From positions 1 to 35,529 of the forward strand of contig CALXQV010000060.1 of the NCBI GenBank assembly GCA_944390535.1: DNA of 35,529 nucleotides, written 5' to 3'. This DNA comes from an uncultured Clostridia bacterium (GTDB lineage: Bacteria > Bacillota > Clostridia > TANB77 > CAG-508). Below the pieces are notes generated by a model. The model saw only the letters and a list, made by a program, of their open reading frames with translations. It was not told the origin of the DNA and made no database searches. The position numbers and the translations under genes are program-made. Shown one piece after another: positions 7,471-16,547 of this stretch. The stretch's first letter is position 1. Every line of letters starts with the position of its first letter.

Positions 7471-8247
7471 ATGAATATAGCAATAGGTGTATTTATTCCA
7501 TTTCTAGGAACAACCTTAGGCTCTGCAATGGTATTTTTTATGAAGAACAAAATGAATAAAAAAGTAGAAAAACTATTACTAGGATTTGCATCTGGTGTGA
7601 TGATAGCAGCTTCTATTTGGTCATTATTAATACCATCTATCGAAATGACAGAAGAACAACAAAAAATTGCATGGATACCAGCAGCGATAGGATTTTTACT
7701 AGGAATGGCTTTTTTATTAGTATTGGATAGCGTGATACCTCATTTACATTTAGATACAGAAAAACCAGAAGGAATAAAGGCGAAATTAAAGAAATCTACC
7801 ATGCTTGTTTTTGCAGTAACATTACACAATATTCCAGAAGGAATGGCGGTAGGAATTGTATTAGCAGGTGCTATGGTAGGAAATGTTGGAATTAGCTTGG
7901 CAGGTGCAGCCAGTTTAGCAATTGGTATAGCCATTCAAAATTTTCCAGAAGGTGCCATTATTTCTATGCCTCTTAAAAGTGAAGGTATGTCTAAGGTAAA
8001 GGCTTTTGCCTATGGAGCATTATCTGGAATTGTAGAACCAATTGCAGCCGTTGTCACTATATTATTAACAAATACTATTGTACCAATACTACCATATTTA
8101 TTAGCTTTTGCAGCAGGCGCTATGATTTATGTTGTAGTAGAGGAATTGATTCCTGAATCACAAGCAGGAGACCATTCAAATATTGGAACAGTAGGAGTAG
8201 CAATTGGTTTTGTGATTATGATGATATTAGATGTAGCATTAGGATAG
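7471..8247 (+). CDS. ZIP family divalent metal transporter
   Basis: An integral membrane protein of 258 aa with about eight hydrophobic spans by eye. The fourth and fifth spans contain the two ZIP signature metal-binding sequences, TLHNIPEGMAVG (near residue 117) and IQNFPEGAIIS (near 152); His, Asn, Pro and Glu in these motifs form the binuclear metal site in ZIP proteins. A His-containing loop (IPHLHLD, near 90) lies between spans 3 and 4. It most resembles the ZupT/GufA branch, moving Zn2+ or other divalent cations into the cytoplasm; the exact metal cannot be told. An AAGGGAG ribosome site precedes the ATG. Single gene, closed by the terminator at 8264. Confidence 0.9.
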   Translation: MNIAIGVFIPFLGTTLGSAMVFFMKNKMNKKVEKLLLGFASGVMIAASIWSLLIPSIEMTEEQQKIAWIPAAIGFLLGMAFLLVLDSVIPHLHLDTEKPEGIKAKLKKSTMLVFAVTLHNIPEGMAVGIVLAGAMVGNVGISLAGAASLAIGIAIQNFPEGAIISMPLKSEGMSKVKAFAYGALSGIVEPIAAVVTILLTNTIVPILPYLLAFAAGAMIYVVVEELIPESQAGDHSNIGTVGVAIGFVIMMILDVALG

Positions 8248-8263
8248 ATTAATAAAACAAATA

Positions 8264-8308
8264 AAAAAAGAATGTCAAAGGTATTAAAATTGTAGACATT
8301 CTTTTTTC
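8264..8308. terminator. Bidirectional terminator between convergent genes
   Basis: A perfect 13-bp stem (8264-8276 with 8295-8307) with an A run on one side and a T run on the other, lying between the convergent ZIP and MFS genes; it can serve both strands. Confidence 0.85.
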
Positions 8309-8329
8309 TATGTAATAAGAAAGTGAATT

Positions 8330-9520
8330 TTATTGCGAATTTATCTTATTTAATTTTACCATTAATCCAGCATAGCGAATAATAGATAATGTCACAACAA
8401 CTAATAAAATTTTAAAATACAAAAGATTATCTAAAAAGCTAATACCTAAAAGTACCAGAAAACCAAAAATTCTTGAAATATTCAAAAACAGTTCAGATAC
8501 CACTTGATGTTCAGTTAAATAATCTTGTTTTACTTTTTCTTCATTTTGAATGACATTATATCGTTTTTCTTCAGCATTATTGATTAATAAAATTAAGAAA
8601 ATACTAGTGATTAAGTTATAGATAATTACACTTATTCTTGTAATATCAAATAACAAAAGTAAAACACTAAAAACAGTCATAACTGTACTAGTAATTAAAA
8701 TCGTATTACTATTTTTTAATCTTCTTTGAAAGATATAAACTGATAAAATAGAACAACAGGAAAATATAGTAGTTAGGATTCCTAGACTTATGTTTGTCTT
8801 AAATGTCATAACAATCATAATAACAATTAATGTGTCTAATAGATAATTAACAATTCCTTCATAAAACATAATTTTATAGAAAATATTTAATTTTTCATTT
8901 TTTGTTGTTTTTAAGTAATTGACAAATTCTTTCAGATTATATGTTTTATTTTTATACAAGTCTTTTTCTTTAATAAATAAAGAAAAAGAGAATTGGATAG
9001 TAGACAAGATAAGAACCATTAAGGCGACATGTGAAAATGAAGTTAGCTCAATAGAGGTTCCAAATACAAAAGGAAAAATAATTTGTAAAAAATTGCCTAT
9101 CATAGATTTATAAGAAACAAATTTATTAGAAATATCATCTGCATATTCATTAACAAGTAAATGACCAGGAGACCATAAAACACCTTGTACAATTCCATAA
9201 AAAGCACCAAGCCATATATAATGATTAATAATTTGCTCTTTTAATAAAGCGATTAACAAAATATAAATACAATACAGAAAAATACCAGCTCTAAAGATAG
9301 GAACTTGCATTTTATTTTTTACTGTCTTTCCTAAGAGTAGAGTTGAAAGTGGAATAAATATAAAAGACATAATATAAAATACAGAAATAATTGTATAATC
9401 ATAATTTGTTAAAGTATAAAAATAAGCAACCATAAAGGTATTTACAAACATATATAGAACACCATTAATTAATAAGGCGCCCATTAAACCAATAATACTT
9501 TTTTTCTTTTCTTTTTCCAT
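8330..9520 (-). CDS. MFS-type transporter, YqgE-like
   Basis: A 396-aa integral membrane protein with about 12 hydrophobic segments. It lacks the classical MFS motif A but has the layout of the YqgE-type MFS group: VKNKMQVPIFRAG after span 2, YILLIALLKE in span 3, a YG...P segment in span 4, and a C-terminal NISRIFGF segment. It is clearly related to the protein encoded at 14646-15860, which has equivalent elements at the same positions (KNKLKMAMFRIG, YILLIIILKE, NLGRTTGY). The substrate is unknown. A GTGAGGAAAAATA ribosome site precedes the ATG. The gene is divergent from the EamA gene, with about 125 bases of shared AT-rich upstream DNA. Confidence 0.8.
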   Translation of the reverse strand: MEKEKKKSIIGLMGALLINGVLYMFVNTFMVAYFYTLTNYDYTIISVFYIMSFIFIPLSTLLLGKTVKNKMQVPIFRAGIFLYCIYILLIALLKEQIINHYIWLGAFYGIVQGVLWSPGHLLVNEYADDISNKFVSYKSMIGNFLQIIFPFVFGTSIELTSFSHVALMVLILSTIQFSFSLFIKEKDLYKNKTYNLKEFVNYLKTTKNEKLNIFYKIMFYEGIVNYLLDTLIVIMIVMTFKTNISLGILTTIFSCCSILSVYIFQRRLKNSNTILITSTVMTVFSVLLLLFDITRISVIIYNLITSIFLILLINNAEEKRYNVIQNEEKVKQDYLTEHQVVSELFLNISRIFGFLVLLGISFLDNLLYFKILLVVVTLSIIRYAGLMVKLNKINSQ

Positions 9521-9645
9521 TATTTTTCCTCACTATCATCAATAACTAACAAGATCTTATCATATAAAGTAAAAAAATAAAAGATTTATGTCGAAACTTT
9601 ATTTTTTTTGACCATTATGATATGATGAAAAAAGAGGAGAAAAAT

Positions 9646-10509
9646 ATGTGGCTGATTTTAAGTATGACTTCAGCAATGTTTGCAGGATTTACAAGCATCG
9701 TCATGAAGAAATGTATGATTAAAAATTTATCCATTAGAATATCATTATTAGGGTTGCTAATAGGAAATATTGCTTATGTAATTATAGGTCTTATTTCAAC
9801 AGATGTTATTAACAATTTTAACATGAAAAATTTAATAACTATAGCACCATTATCTATCATTCAATCTTTAGGATATATATGTGGAATTTTATCTGTGAAA
9901 TATGCAAATGTAGTAACTGTAGCACCTATTCGAAAAGGCAATACAGTTGTAACACTACTTTTAGGAATTCTTATCTTACATGATACATTTACTGTATTAC
10001 AGTTGGTAACAGCCATTGTTTTAATTATTTTAACAATCATGTTAGCAAAATCAAAACAACAGTCCAATAAAATTTCAGAAAATAAAGGAATTTTATATGC
10101 ATATGGATTTGTGCTATTTAATGGGGGAGCTGGATTTTTAAATAAAGTATATATTAATATATTTGGAAATCCTTTGGTAGTAACATTTTATTATGGAATT
10201 GTTATTATATTAGGGATTATTCTATATTGCCTATTTACAAGAAAATGGAATTATTTAAATATAAAAGAAGTAAATGCGAAAGGATTATTTTTATTACATG
10301 CAATCTTAGATTTAGGTGCTAATTTATGTAGCCGATTTAGTTTAGTAGAAGGACAAGTATCTCTAGTATCAGTTATTACTTCAAGTTCTATTATCGTAAC
10401 AATTTTGGCATCAAGAATTATATTAAGAGAGAAAATAACATATAAAAAATATCTAATGATAGGGGGCGTATTTTTGTGTGTTCTAATCTTAGGCTTAACA
10501 GGGGGATAA
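9646..10509 (+). CDS. EamA/DMT superfamily permease
   Basis: A polytopic membrane protein (287 aa) with ten hydrophobic segments arranged as two repeats of five, the pattern of EamA drug/metabolite transporters. The end of each repeat shows the conserved motif: APIRKGNTVVTLLLGILILHDTF (about residues 95-117) and SVITSSSIIVTILASRIILREKIT (about 245-270). Substrates of this family are metabolites or drugs and cannot be predicted. The start is set at ATG 9646, preceded by AGAGGAG at the right distance; the in-frame ATG at 9622 has no ribosome site. It ends one base before the MATE start at 10511, so the two are co-transcribed. Confidence 0.85.
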   Translation: MWLILSMTSAMFAGFTSIVMKKCMIKNLSIRISLLGLLIGNIAYVIIGLISTDVINNFNMKNLITIAPLSIIQSLGYICGILSVKYANVVTVAPIRKGNTVVTLLLGILILHDTFTVLQLVTAIVLIILTIMLAKSKQQSNKISENKGILYAYGFVLFNGGAGFLNKVYINIFGNPLVVTFYYGIVIILGIILYCLFTRKWNYLNIKEVNAKGLFLLHAILDLGANLCSRFSLVEGQVSLVSVITSSSIIVTILASRIILREKITYKKYLMIGGVFLCVLILGLTGG

Positions 10510-10510
10510 A

Positions 10511-11890
10511 ATGGAGAAAATAAAAGCAAGAGATAGAGGTGTCGTAAAAAAGAATATTATAAAAAATGCAATACCAACAATTATTGCATTTATATTGTCA
10601 GATGTATTTTCAATTATAGACACAATGCTAGTGGGAACAATTAAAGATGAAGTAACATATACTGCCTCATTATCGGCAATTAATATCAGTTCACGAATCA
10701 TGTTATTTATATCTGCTGTATCAAGAGGAATGAATGTAGCAAGTTCTACTATTCTCTCTAGATATGTAGCAAACAATGACAAAGAAAAAATGCAGTCAGT
10801 TATTCTGCATACCATTATATTAAATGTACTTTTTATTTCTCTACCACTAGTAATCATAGCCTTAATATTTATAAAGCCAATTATGGTATTTATAGGTGAA
10901 GACCCCATTATATATGAGGTGGGAAAAGGATACTATATCGCCATTATGATAGGATTTCTATTTTCCGCATTTAATAATATATTTGCTTTTTTATCTAGGT
11001 CTGTATGTGAAGCTAAAAGAGCTTTATATATGGAGACATTTGCAAACACGTTTAATATTATTGGAGATATTGTATTAATTAACGGTTTATTCATATTTCC
11101 TAAACTAGGAGTTACAGGAGCTGGAATTGCAACATTAATCTATAAAGTGATACTAACTATGATGTGGATATATGTATTTTTTTGCTCAAACTCTAAATTA
11201 AAATTCCAGAAAAAGTATCAATTTAAATTTGATAAAAAAATGATAAAAGACATCTTACATATTGGAGTTCCAGCAAGTACAGAATTAATATCCATAAGAG
11301 GAGCAAATATTATATTTACCAAAATTATTGCAACTATGGGAGTAACAGCATTAGCTGCACAACAAATATGTATGACAATATTTAACTTAATTATAGAAGT
11401 AGGAAATGCTTTGTCTGTATCAGTAGCACCATTAGTAAGCGAATGTATTGGAAAATGTCGATATAAGATGGCGAATATTTATGTGGCACTTTCTAGAAGA
11501 ATGGCAATCATTATTTCAACAGTTATTGGAATAATGATTTTAGGATTATCAACACCGTTATTAGATTTATATACAGATTCAGAAGTTATAAAAACAATAG
11601 TAAAAAATGTATTAATGATTGTTATCATAGCACAATATGCGCAAAATATCAGAGATGTCTATGCAGGAGGGCTTAGAGGGTGTGGAGACACAAAATATAT
11701 TGCTAAATATACGATATTAGCAGATGTTTTATTAAAAATTGTATTGTCTTATATTTTGGTAAATCTATTGCATTTTGATTTGGTAGCTATTTGGATAGTT
11801 ATTCTATTAGAAGAACTCTTTAAAGCTGTTATATTTCATAAAAGATATACATCTAATGAGTGGAAAAGTATAAAAGTAATAGAAACATAA
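10511..11890 (+). CDS. MATE family efflux transporter (first of two)
   Basis: A 459-aa membrane protein with about 12 spans in two homologous bundles, as in MATE/NorM Na+- or H+-coupled exporters. Recognisable family segments are IPTIIAFILSDVFSIIDTMLVG (first span), LGVTGAGIATLIYKV near the end of the first half, HIGVPASTELISIRGANIIF opening the second half, GVTALAAQQI, and DVYAGGLRGCGDTKY near span 10-11. The length is typical. The ribosome site (GGGGG) overlaps the end of the EamA gene. The next MATE begins 23 bases after its stop. The exported compound is unknown. Confidence 0.88.
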   Translation: MEKIKARDRGVVKKNIIKNAIPTIIAFILSDVFSIIDTMLVGTIKDEVTYTASLSAINISSRIMLFISAVSRGMNVASSTILSRYVANNDKEKMQSVILHTIILNVLFISLPLVIIALIFIKPIMVFIGEDPIIYEVGKGYYIAIMIGFLFSAFNNIFAFLSRSVCEAKRALYMETFANTFNIIGDIVLINGLFIFPKLGVTGAGIATLIYKVILTMMWIYVFFCSNSKLKFQKKYQFKFDKKMIKDILHIGVPASTELISIRGANIIFTKIIATMGVTALAAQQICMTIFNLIIEVGNALSVSVAPLVSECIGKCRYKMANIYVALSRRMAIIISTVIGIMILGLSTPLLDLYTDSEVIKTIVKNVLMIVIIAQYAQNIRDVYAGGLRGCGDTKYIAKYTILADVLLKIVLSYILVNLLHFDLVAIWIVILLEELFKAVIFHKRYTSNEWKSIKVIET

Positions 11891-11913
11891 TACGAGTATT
11901 AGGAGAGAAAGAA

Positions 11914-13200
11914 ATGAACCAAAAGAAACAATTAAAAATATCATTACCCATTGCATTTGAATATGTGATAAATATATTTATGACATTAGTAGATACCATA
12001 GCGGTTTCTATTTTAGGAACAAAAGAATTAGGCGCGATTGGTGCGATGTCAGTTATCATTAACATTATGCAAATGAGCATACAAACAATAAATGTAACAA
12101 ATACGACATTAGTGGCAAAAGAACTTGGGAAAAAAGATCATGATAGAATAAAATTAATATCTGGAAATTCCTTGATATTAACAGTGATAATATCACTCAT
12201 TACCATTTTAGTAGTTGTATGTATAAAACCAATTTTTCCAGTACTATTTAATGTAGATGCTATCTGCAATACATATTTAGTTATTAGACTAATGGGATTT
12301 GTGCAAAATTCCATCGTAACTGTTTTATCTGGTCAGCAAAGAACATTAGGAAAACAAGGCAATATATTAGTATTAAGAATTTTGGCAGTAATATGTAACC
12401 TTATTCTAGATATTCTTGTGGTAAAATTAGGATATGGAATTGAAGGCGTTGCCTTTGTAACAGTTGTATTAGATACGATATTAGCAATCTATCTATTCAT
12501 CAAATCAAATAGAAGTACACAATATACATTTAACATGCCAATCATAAAAACAATTATGAACTTGTTTAAATGGAATTTTGTGGAAAGAATTGTGACAAGA
12601 GTAGATAATTTTGTATTTAATATTTTAGTATCTAGAATGGGAGAATTAGAATATGCGGTTCATGTTATATTGATTCAAATAAAAGATATTGAAGAAGCTT
12701 TTATACAAGGATTTGGAGATGGAATTACCATTAGTGTGGGAGTAGCATCTGGAAAAAGACAAAAACACTATATGAATGAAGTGAAACAAATTGCAAAAAA
12801 AGTAATTACAAAAGTGTCTATGATTATACCTGTTGTTGTGTTGATAATTGCTATGATTGTTATGTGTATATCTTTAAGGACACCAGAATTACAACTGATA
12901 TATTATCAGGTATTACCAATTCTACTAATAGCAACTTATGTGAATATAACAGCAACTTATTATTTTGCAATTCTTAGAGGAATACGAGATTTTAAATTTT
13001 TAGCACAAAGAAATTTTGTGAGTTCACTCATAAAAATAATCATTGCTACGATTTTAGCATATACACCGCTAGGAATTATTGGTGTATGGTTGTCTTATTT
13101 AGTATATAGCCTTGTACAAAAATATATGTCAAAAATACAATTACAAAACAAAGAAAAAAATGAAGAAGGAGTAACAAATGAAAGCCATTCCGAAATATAA
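11914..13200 (+). CDS. MATE family efflux transporter (second of two)
   Basis: A second, divergent MATE-type protein (428 aa). The first half begins ISLPIAFEYVINIFMTLVDTIAVSILG with ELGAIGA following, and contains GYGIEGVAFVTVVLD at the expected end of the first bundle. A second-half segment reads FGDGITISVGVASG, and ILRGIRDFKF matches the usual position of the G-x-x-R-G-x-G-D loop, though Cys/Gly are replaced. ATG 11914 is chosen because TAGGAGAGAAAG lies just upstream; the in-frame 11860 start would lie inside the preceding gene with no ribosome site. It overlaps the next gene by 23 bases. It is not a recent copy of the first MATE. Confidence 0.82.
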   Translation: MNQKKQLKISLPIAFEYVINIFMTLVDTIAVSILGTKELGAIGAMSVIINIMQMSIQTINVTNTTLVAKELGKKDHDRIKLISGNSLILTVIISLITILVVVCIKPIFPVLFNVDAICNTYLVIRLMGFVQNSIVTVLSGQQRTLGKQGNILVLRILAVICNLILDILVVKLGYGIEGVAFVTVVLDTILAIYLFIKSNRSTQYTFNMPIIKTIMNLFKWNFVERIVTRVDNFVFNILVSRMGELEYAVHVILIQIKDIEEAFIQGFGDGITISVGVASGKRQKHYMNEVKQIAKKVITKVSMIIPVVVLIIAMIVMCISLRTPELQLIYYQVLPILLIATYVNITATYYFAILRGIRDFKFLAQRNFVSSLIKIIIATILAYTPLGIIGVWLSYLVYSLVQKYMSKIQLQNKEKNEEGVTNESHSEI

Positions 13201-14470
13201 AACAAAAAAAGAAGAAACACAAGCAAAAAGAAAAAATGCAAAATTATTTCCTATCTATAAAATGTTTTCATGGGATTTACTATTTTTTTATTCCACACAA
13301 TATCTATTTTATACAATGGTAAAAGGAATTACACCAGGAGAAATATTAAAACTAGATGCCTTTTTTCCTTTGTTTATTATTGTTATGCAACTACCAGCGA
13401 CAATATGTGCAGATTTTTTAGGAAGGAAAAAAAGTTTAATTGTAGGCAATCTGATAATGGTACTATATATTTTCTTGCTTATAGTATTACCAGGAATGAT
13501 AGGCATTTTTATAGCCAATATTGTTTATGCTTTTGGATATAGTTTAAGAGGGATACAAGCTACCAATATATTATATGATTCAACAGCAACGAAAGGAGGA
13601 GAAGGGCTATATCCCAAGATTAATGGAAAAGGTGCAACAGGATATTATATATTAGATGGAGTAGCATCTTTAATAGCAGGATATTTATTCGTCATTAATG
13701 GATATATACCAATGATAATTTGTTTAATATTTACAATTATTGCAACAATCATTTCAACAAGATTTCAAGATATCTATGTTAATCGATTAGAAGAAAATGA
13801 GATTTCAAATAAAATAAAAGAATATAAAGAAGACTTTAAAATATCTATAAAAAATATTATGACATCTAAAAGATTAAGAGCTTTATTGATTTTTATGGGA
13901 ATATTTAATGCATTTATTACCATAACAGGAACATATAAAGGGAATGTATTGACAGAATTGGGTGTAAAACCAGAAATGTTTTCAATGATAAATGCGATAT
14001 TTACTTTTTTAGCGGGAATCGCATCAGCTTTTCAAGATAAAATACATAAAAAATTTAGGAATAAAAGTTTTACTTTTTTGTCTTTGATATTTACAACTAG
14101 TGTTATTATTATGGGAGCTTTATTACTTACAGGAATGAATAATATATTACCAATGATATTGGTTTTACTTGCCATAAGAAATATAACGATGTCAAATTAC
14201 TATGTATTATCAGAGAGATATTCAAAGAATTTTTCAACAGCAAAAACAAGGTCAAGAATTTCATTTGCAACAGAATTTTCCACAAATATAATAGAAACGA
14301 TGGCTGTATTTTTAGCAGGTGTGCTATTAGATTCAACCAATATTACATTTTCAACAATATTTATTGGTTTAGTCTTTCTAGTGTTATTTGTATTAATATT
14401 AGACTATATGAGGACAAGAGTTGGCTTAAAACCAGAGGAGTATGATAAAAAAGATATAGAATTAGAATAA
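13178..14470 (+). CDS. MFS transporter
   Basis: A 430-aa membrane protein with about 12 spans. A clean MFS motif A (ADFLGRKKSLIVGN) sits between spans 2 and 3 (near residue 87), and LRGIQATNILYDS follows span 4, a pattern seen in bacterial multidrug or sugar-type MFS carriers. A basic N-terminal tail of about 22 residues (Lys/Arg-rich) precedes the first span. An AGAAGGAG ribosome site lies within the end of the preceding MATE gene and the two genes overlap by 23 bases, so translation is probably coupled. No terminator is visible after it; a new promoter appears 100 bases downstream. Substrate unknown. Confidence 0.85.
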   Translation: MKAIPKYKTKKEETQAKRKNAKLFPIYKMFSWDLLFFYSTQYLFYTMVKGITPGEILKLDAFFPLFIIVMQLPATICADFLGRKKSLIVGNLIMVLYIFLLIVLPGMIGIFIANIVYAFGYSLRGIQATNILYDSTATKGGEGLYPKINGKGATGYYILDGVASLIAGYLFVINGYIPMIICLIFTIIATIISTRFQDIYVNRLEENEISNKIKEYKEDFKISIKNIMTSKRLRALLIFMGIFNAFITITGTYKGNVLTELGVKPEMFSMINAIFTFLAGIASAFQDKIHKKFRNKSFTFLSLIFTTSVIIMGALLLTGMNNILPMILVLLAIRNITMSNYYVLSERYSKNFSTAKTRSRISFATEFSTNIIETMAVFLAGVLLDSTNITFSTIFIGLVFLVLFVLILDYMRTRVGLKPEEYDKKDIELE

Positions 14471-14552
14471 GAAGAATGAAAATAAGTTATACAAAAGTAC
14501 GGAAAAGAAAATAGCAGAAGAATAAAATAACATAAATGATTTAAAAATAAAG

Positions 14553-14586
14553 ATTTTTAGTAAAGAATATTGTCATTTTTAGTAAA
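14553..14586 (+). repeat. Direct repeat (12 bp, 22-bp period) overlapping a promoter
   Basis: ATTTTTAGTAAA occurs at 14553-14564 and again at 14575-14586, exactly 22 bases (two helical turns) apart. Each copy is followed by a TATTGT. The second copy begins at the last base of the -35 box and runs into the spacer of the promoter at 14570-14599. This looks like a two-site operator for a transcription factor. Confidence 0.5.
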
Positions 14587-14599
14587 TTATTGTTAAAAT
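14570..14599 (+). promoter_or_regulatory. Promoter for the long 14646-25817 gene run
   Basis: TTGTCA (14570-14575) and TAAAAT (14594-14599) are 18 bases apart. Transcription would begin near 14606, which rules out the in-frame ATG at 14604 and supports the start at 14646. Confidence 0.6.
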
Positions 14600-14645
14600 A
14601 GGAATGAAAAATAAAATACATAGAAAAATACCAAAAGAGGAAAAA

Positions 14646-15860
14646 ATGAAAGAATATCAAAAAGAATCAAATATCATTATTGCAATAAACACATTAAGAA
14701 AAATTATTGAAATATTTTCTGGCCCATTTTTGACAACTTATTTTATAAAAACATCTTCAGAAAGTATGTTAGATATATCTATATATAATATGTTTTCTTA
14801 CATCATATTAGCAATTACATCATTTATGGTAGGATATATTATGAAAAATAAGTTAAAAATGGCTATGTTTCGAATAGGTGTTATTACGAATTTTATATAT
14901 ATCTTATTAATTATTATTTTAAAAGAAAAGGTAGTTCAATATTTAGGGGTGTTAGCTGTACTATATGGACTTTCATCAAGCCTATATTTTATGCCATTTA
15001 ATTTGTTTTTAGGAAATAAAATCAAAAATGAAGATAGAACAAGATATGAAGTAAAAAAAGAAGTCATATCCTCTGTCATTAATATTGTGATACCAATTAT
15101 TTTGGGCTCGATTATTACTGTTACAAATTATATTTTAACAGCTGTTATCATATTAATCATATCTTTTATGCAAATTATTTTTTCATTCATATTGAAACCT
15201 CTCGAAGAACCAGGTGGGAAATTTAATATGAGAGAAATGCTAGAAACTGTTAAGAAAAATAAAGATATAAAAAGAATGATGCTGGTGGAATATTTGACTG
15301 GATTAAGTGTTAATAATAGTGCATTAGCTACTTTAGCAACAATCCTTATATATAATGCGTTTACCACAGATTTTAATTTGGGAATGATAACTTCTATTTC
15401 ATATATTTTACAATTAATAGTCTTATATGTATATGGGAAGCGTTACAGGAAAAAATCAGATAAACATATAATTATTGGGACATGCTTTATACCATTTATA
15501 ACGCTAATGATGTTTTTAATGTATCCTAATAATGTAACCATTGTTATTTATAATTTATGTTACACTATTTTTGTCAGCTTATTAGGAACAATCAGGACAA
15601 TCAGATTGTACAATATATCAAATAGTGGAATGATTGATAGAACGAATCAAGAAGAATTTTGGTCAGTAAGGGAAGTCTGTTTAAATTTAGGAAGAACCAC
15701 AGGCTATATGATACTATTTTTCGTTGGAATAACAGCAAATACTTCTTTATTAAATATAATGATGATAATATTTACTATGTTTATACTTGTATTAGGTGCT
15801 AGTTTAAGTAAAATAGATAAAAATAAATATGAAATAAAAACACAAATAGGAGGTATGTAG
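14646..15860 (+). CDS. MFS-type transporter, YqgE-like paralogue
   Basis: A 404-aa protein with about 12 hydrophobic spans, related along its length to the product of 8330-9520 (KNK...FR.G after span 2, IYILLI.LKE in span 3, and a C-terminal gate segment VCLNLGRTTGYMIL). Substrate unknown. Start 14646 follows AAGAGGAAAAA and is consistent with the promoter position. The last codons contain the GGAGGT ribosome site of the next gene, so the HAD phosphatase gene is translationally linked. Confidence 0.8.
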   Translation: MKEYQKESNIIIAINTLRKIIEIFSGPFLTTYFIKTSSESMLDISIYNMFSYIILAITSFMVGYIMKNKLKMAMFRIGVITNFIYILLIIILKEKVVQYLGVLAVLYGLSSSLYFMPFNLFLGNKIKNEDRTRYEVKKEVISSVINIVIPIILGSIITVTNYILTAVIILIISFMQIIFSFILKPLEEPGGKFNMREMLETVKKNKDIKRMMLVEYLTGLSVNNSALATLATILIYNAFTTDFNLGMITSISYILQLIVLYVYGKRYRKKSDKHIIIGTCFIPFITLMMFLMYPNNVTIVIYNLCYTIFVSLLGTIRTIRLYNISNSGMIDRTNQEEFWSVREVCLNLGRTTGYMILFFVGITANTSLLNIMMIIFTMFILVLGASLSKIDKNKYEIKTQIGGM

Positions 15861-15863
15861 CTT

Positions 15864-16524
15864 ATGATAAAAGCAGTTATTTTTGATATGGATGGAACGA
15901 TGTTAGATACAGAACATGTAAAAGAAGAAGGATTAAAATATGCAGGAAGATGCTTAAATATAGAAATTGATAATAAAACATTTTCTCAAATAAGAGGAAC
16001 AAATAATACACGATTAAAGGAAATTTTATGTGAAAAGTTTTCTGGATTAAACTCTGAAAAATTATTAGAAATTAGAGAAGAATATGTAAAAAAGTATTTT
16101 GAAAATCATCCAATAGAAGTAAAAAAAGGACTTTTAGAATTATTAACCTTTTTAAAAGAAAATGGATATAAAATGGCGGTAGCTAGTTCATCTAATTTAG
16201 AGATTATAAAAAAATATTTAGAAAAAGTGGGAGTATTAAATTATTTTGATACCATAACAAGTGGAGACTCTGTCATTAAGCGGAAAACCAGATCCAGAAA
16301 TTTATATAAAAGCAGCGAAACAATTAGATATAACAAACGAAGAGTGTTTAGGAGTGGAAGACACGACAAATGGTATTTTATCTATACATAGAGCAGGGAT
16401 GAAACCAGTCATGATACCAGACTTAGAAGAACCTTCTGAGGAAACAGAAAAAATGGTATATGCAAAATTAGATTCTTTACTAGATATTATTCCTTTGTTA
16501 GAAAATAAAAATGAGATAGTATAA
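15864..16524 (+). pseudogene. HAD phosphatase (beta-phosphoglucomutase-like), frameshifted
   Basis: The first 139 codons encode a HAD subfamily IA enzyme: FDMDGTMLDTEH (motif I, residue 8), a helical cap, and AVASSSNLEIIKKYL (motif II, near 110), through TSGDSVIK. The frame is then wrong and stops at 16391. The remainder (GKPDPEIYIKAA..., GVEDTTNGILSIHRAG..., motifs III and IV) continues in the next frame to 16524. Removing one base, the C at 16281, restores IKGKPDPEIY, exactly what the family predicts. The gene is therefore either a recent pseudogene or carries a sequence error. No slippery heptamer typical of programmed shifts is seen. It sits between the MFS gene and ymdB with 3- and 23-base gaps. 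Confidence 0.85.
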
Positions 16525-16547
16525 TAAGAAATATAGGAGAGAGGAAT

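Noticed and set aside
16255..16300. Programmed ribosomal frameshifting in the HAD gene
   Set aside because: No slippery heptamer, stop-proximal ribosome-binding stimulator or downstream pseudoknot is evident; a one-base insertion explains the data better.
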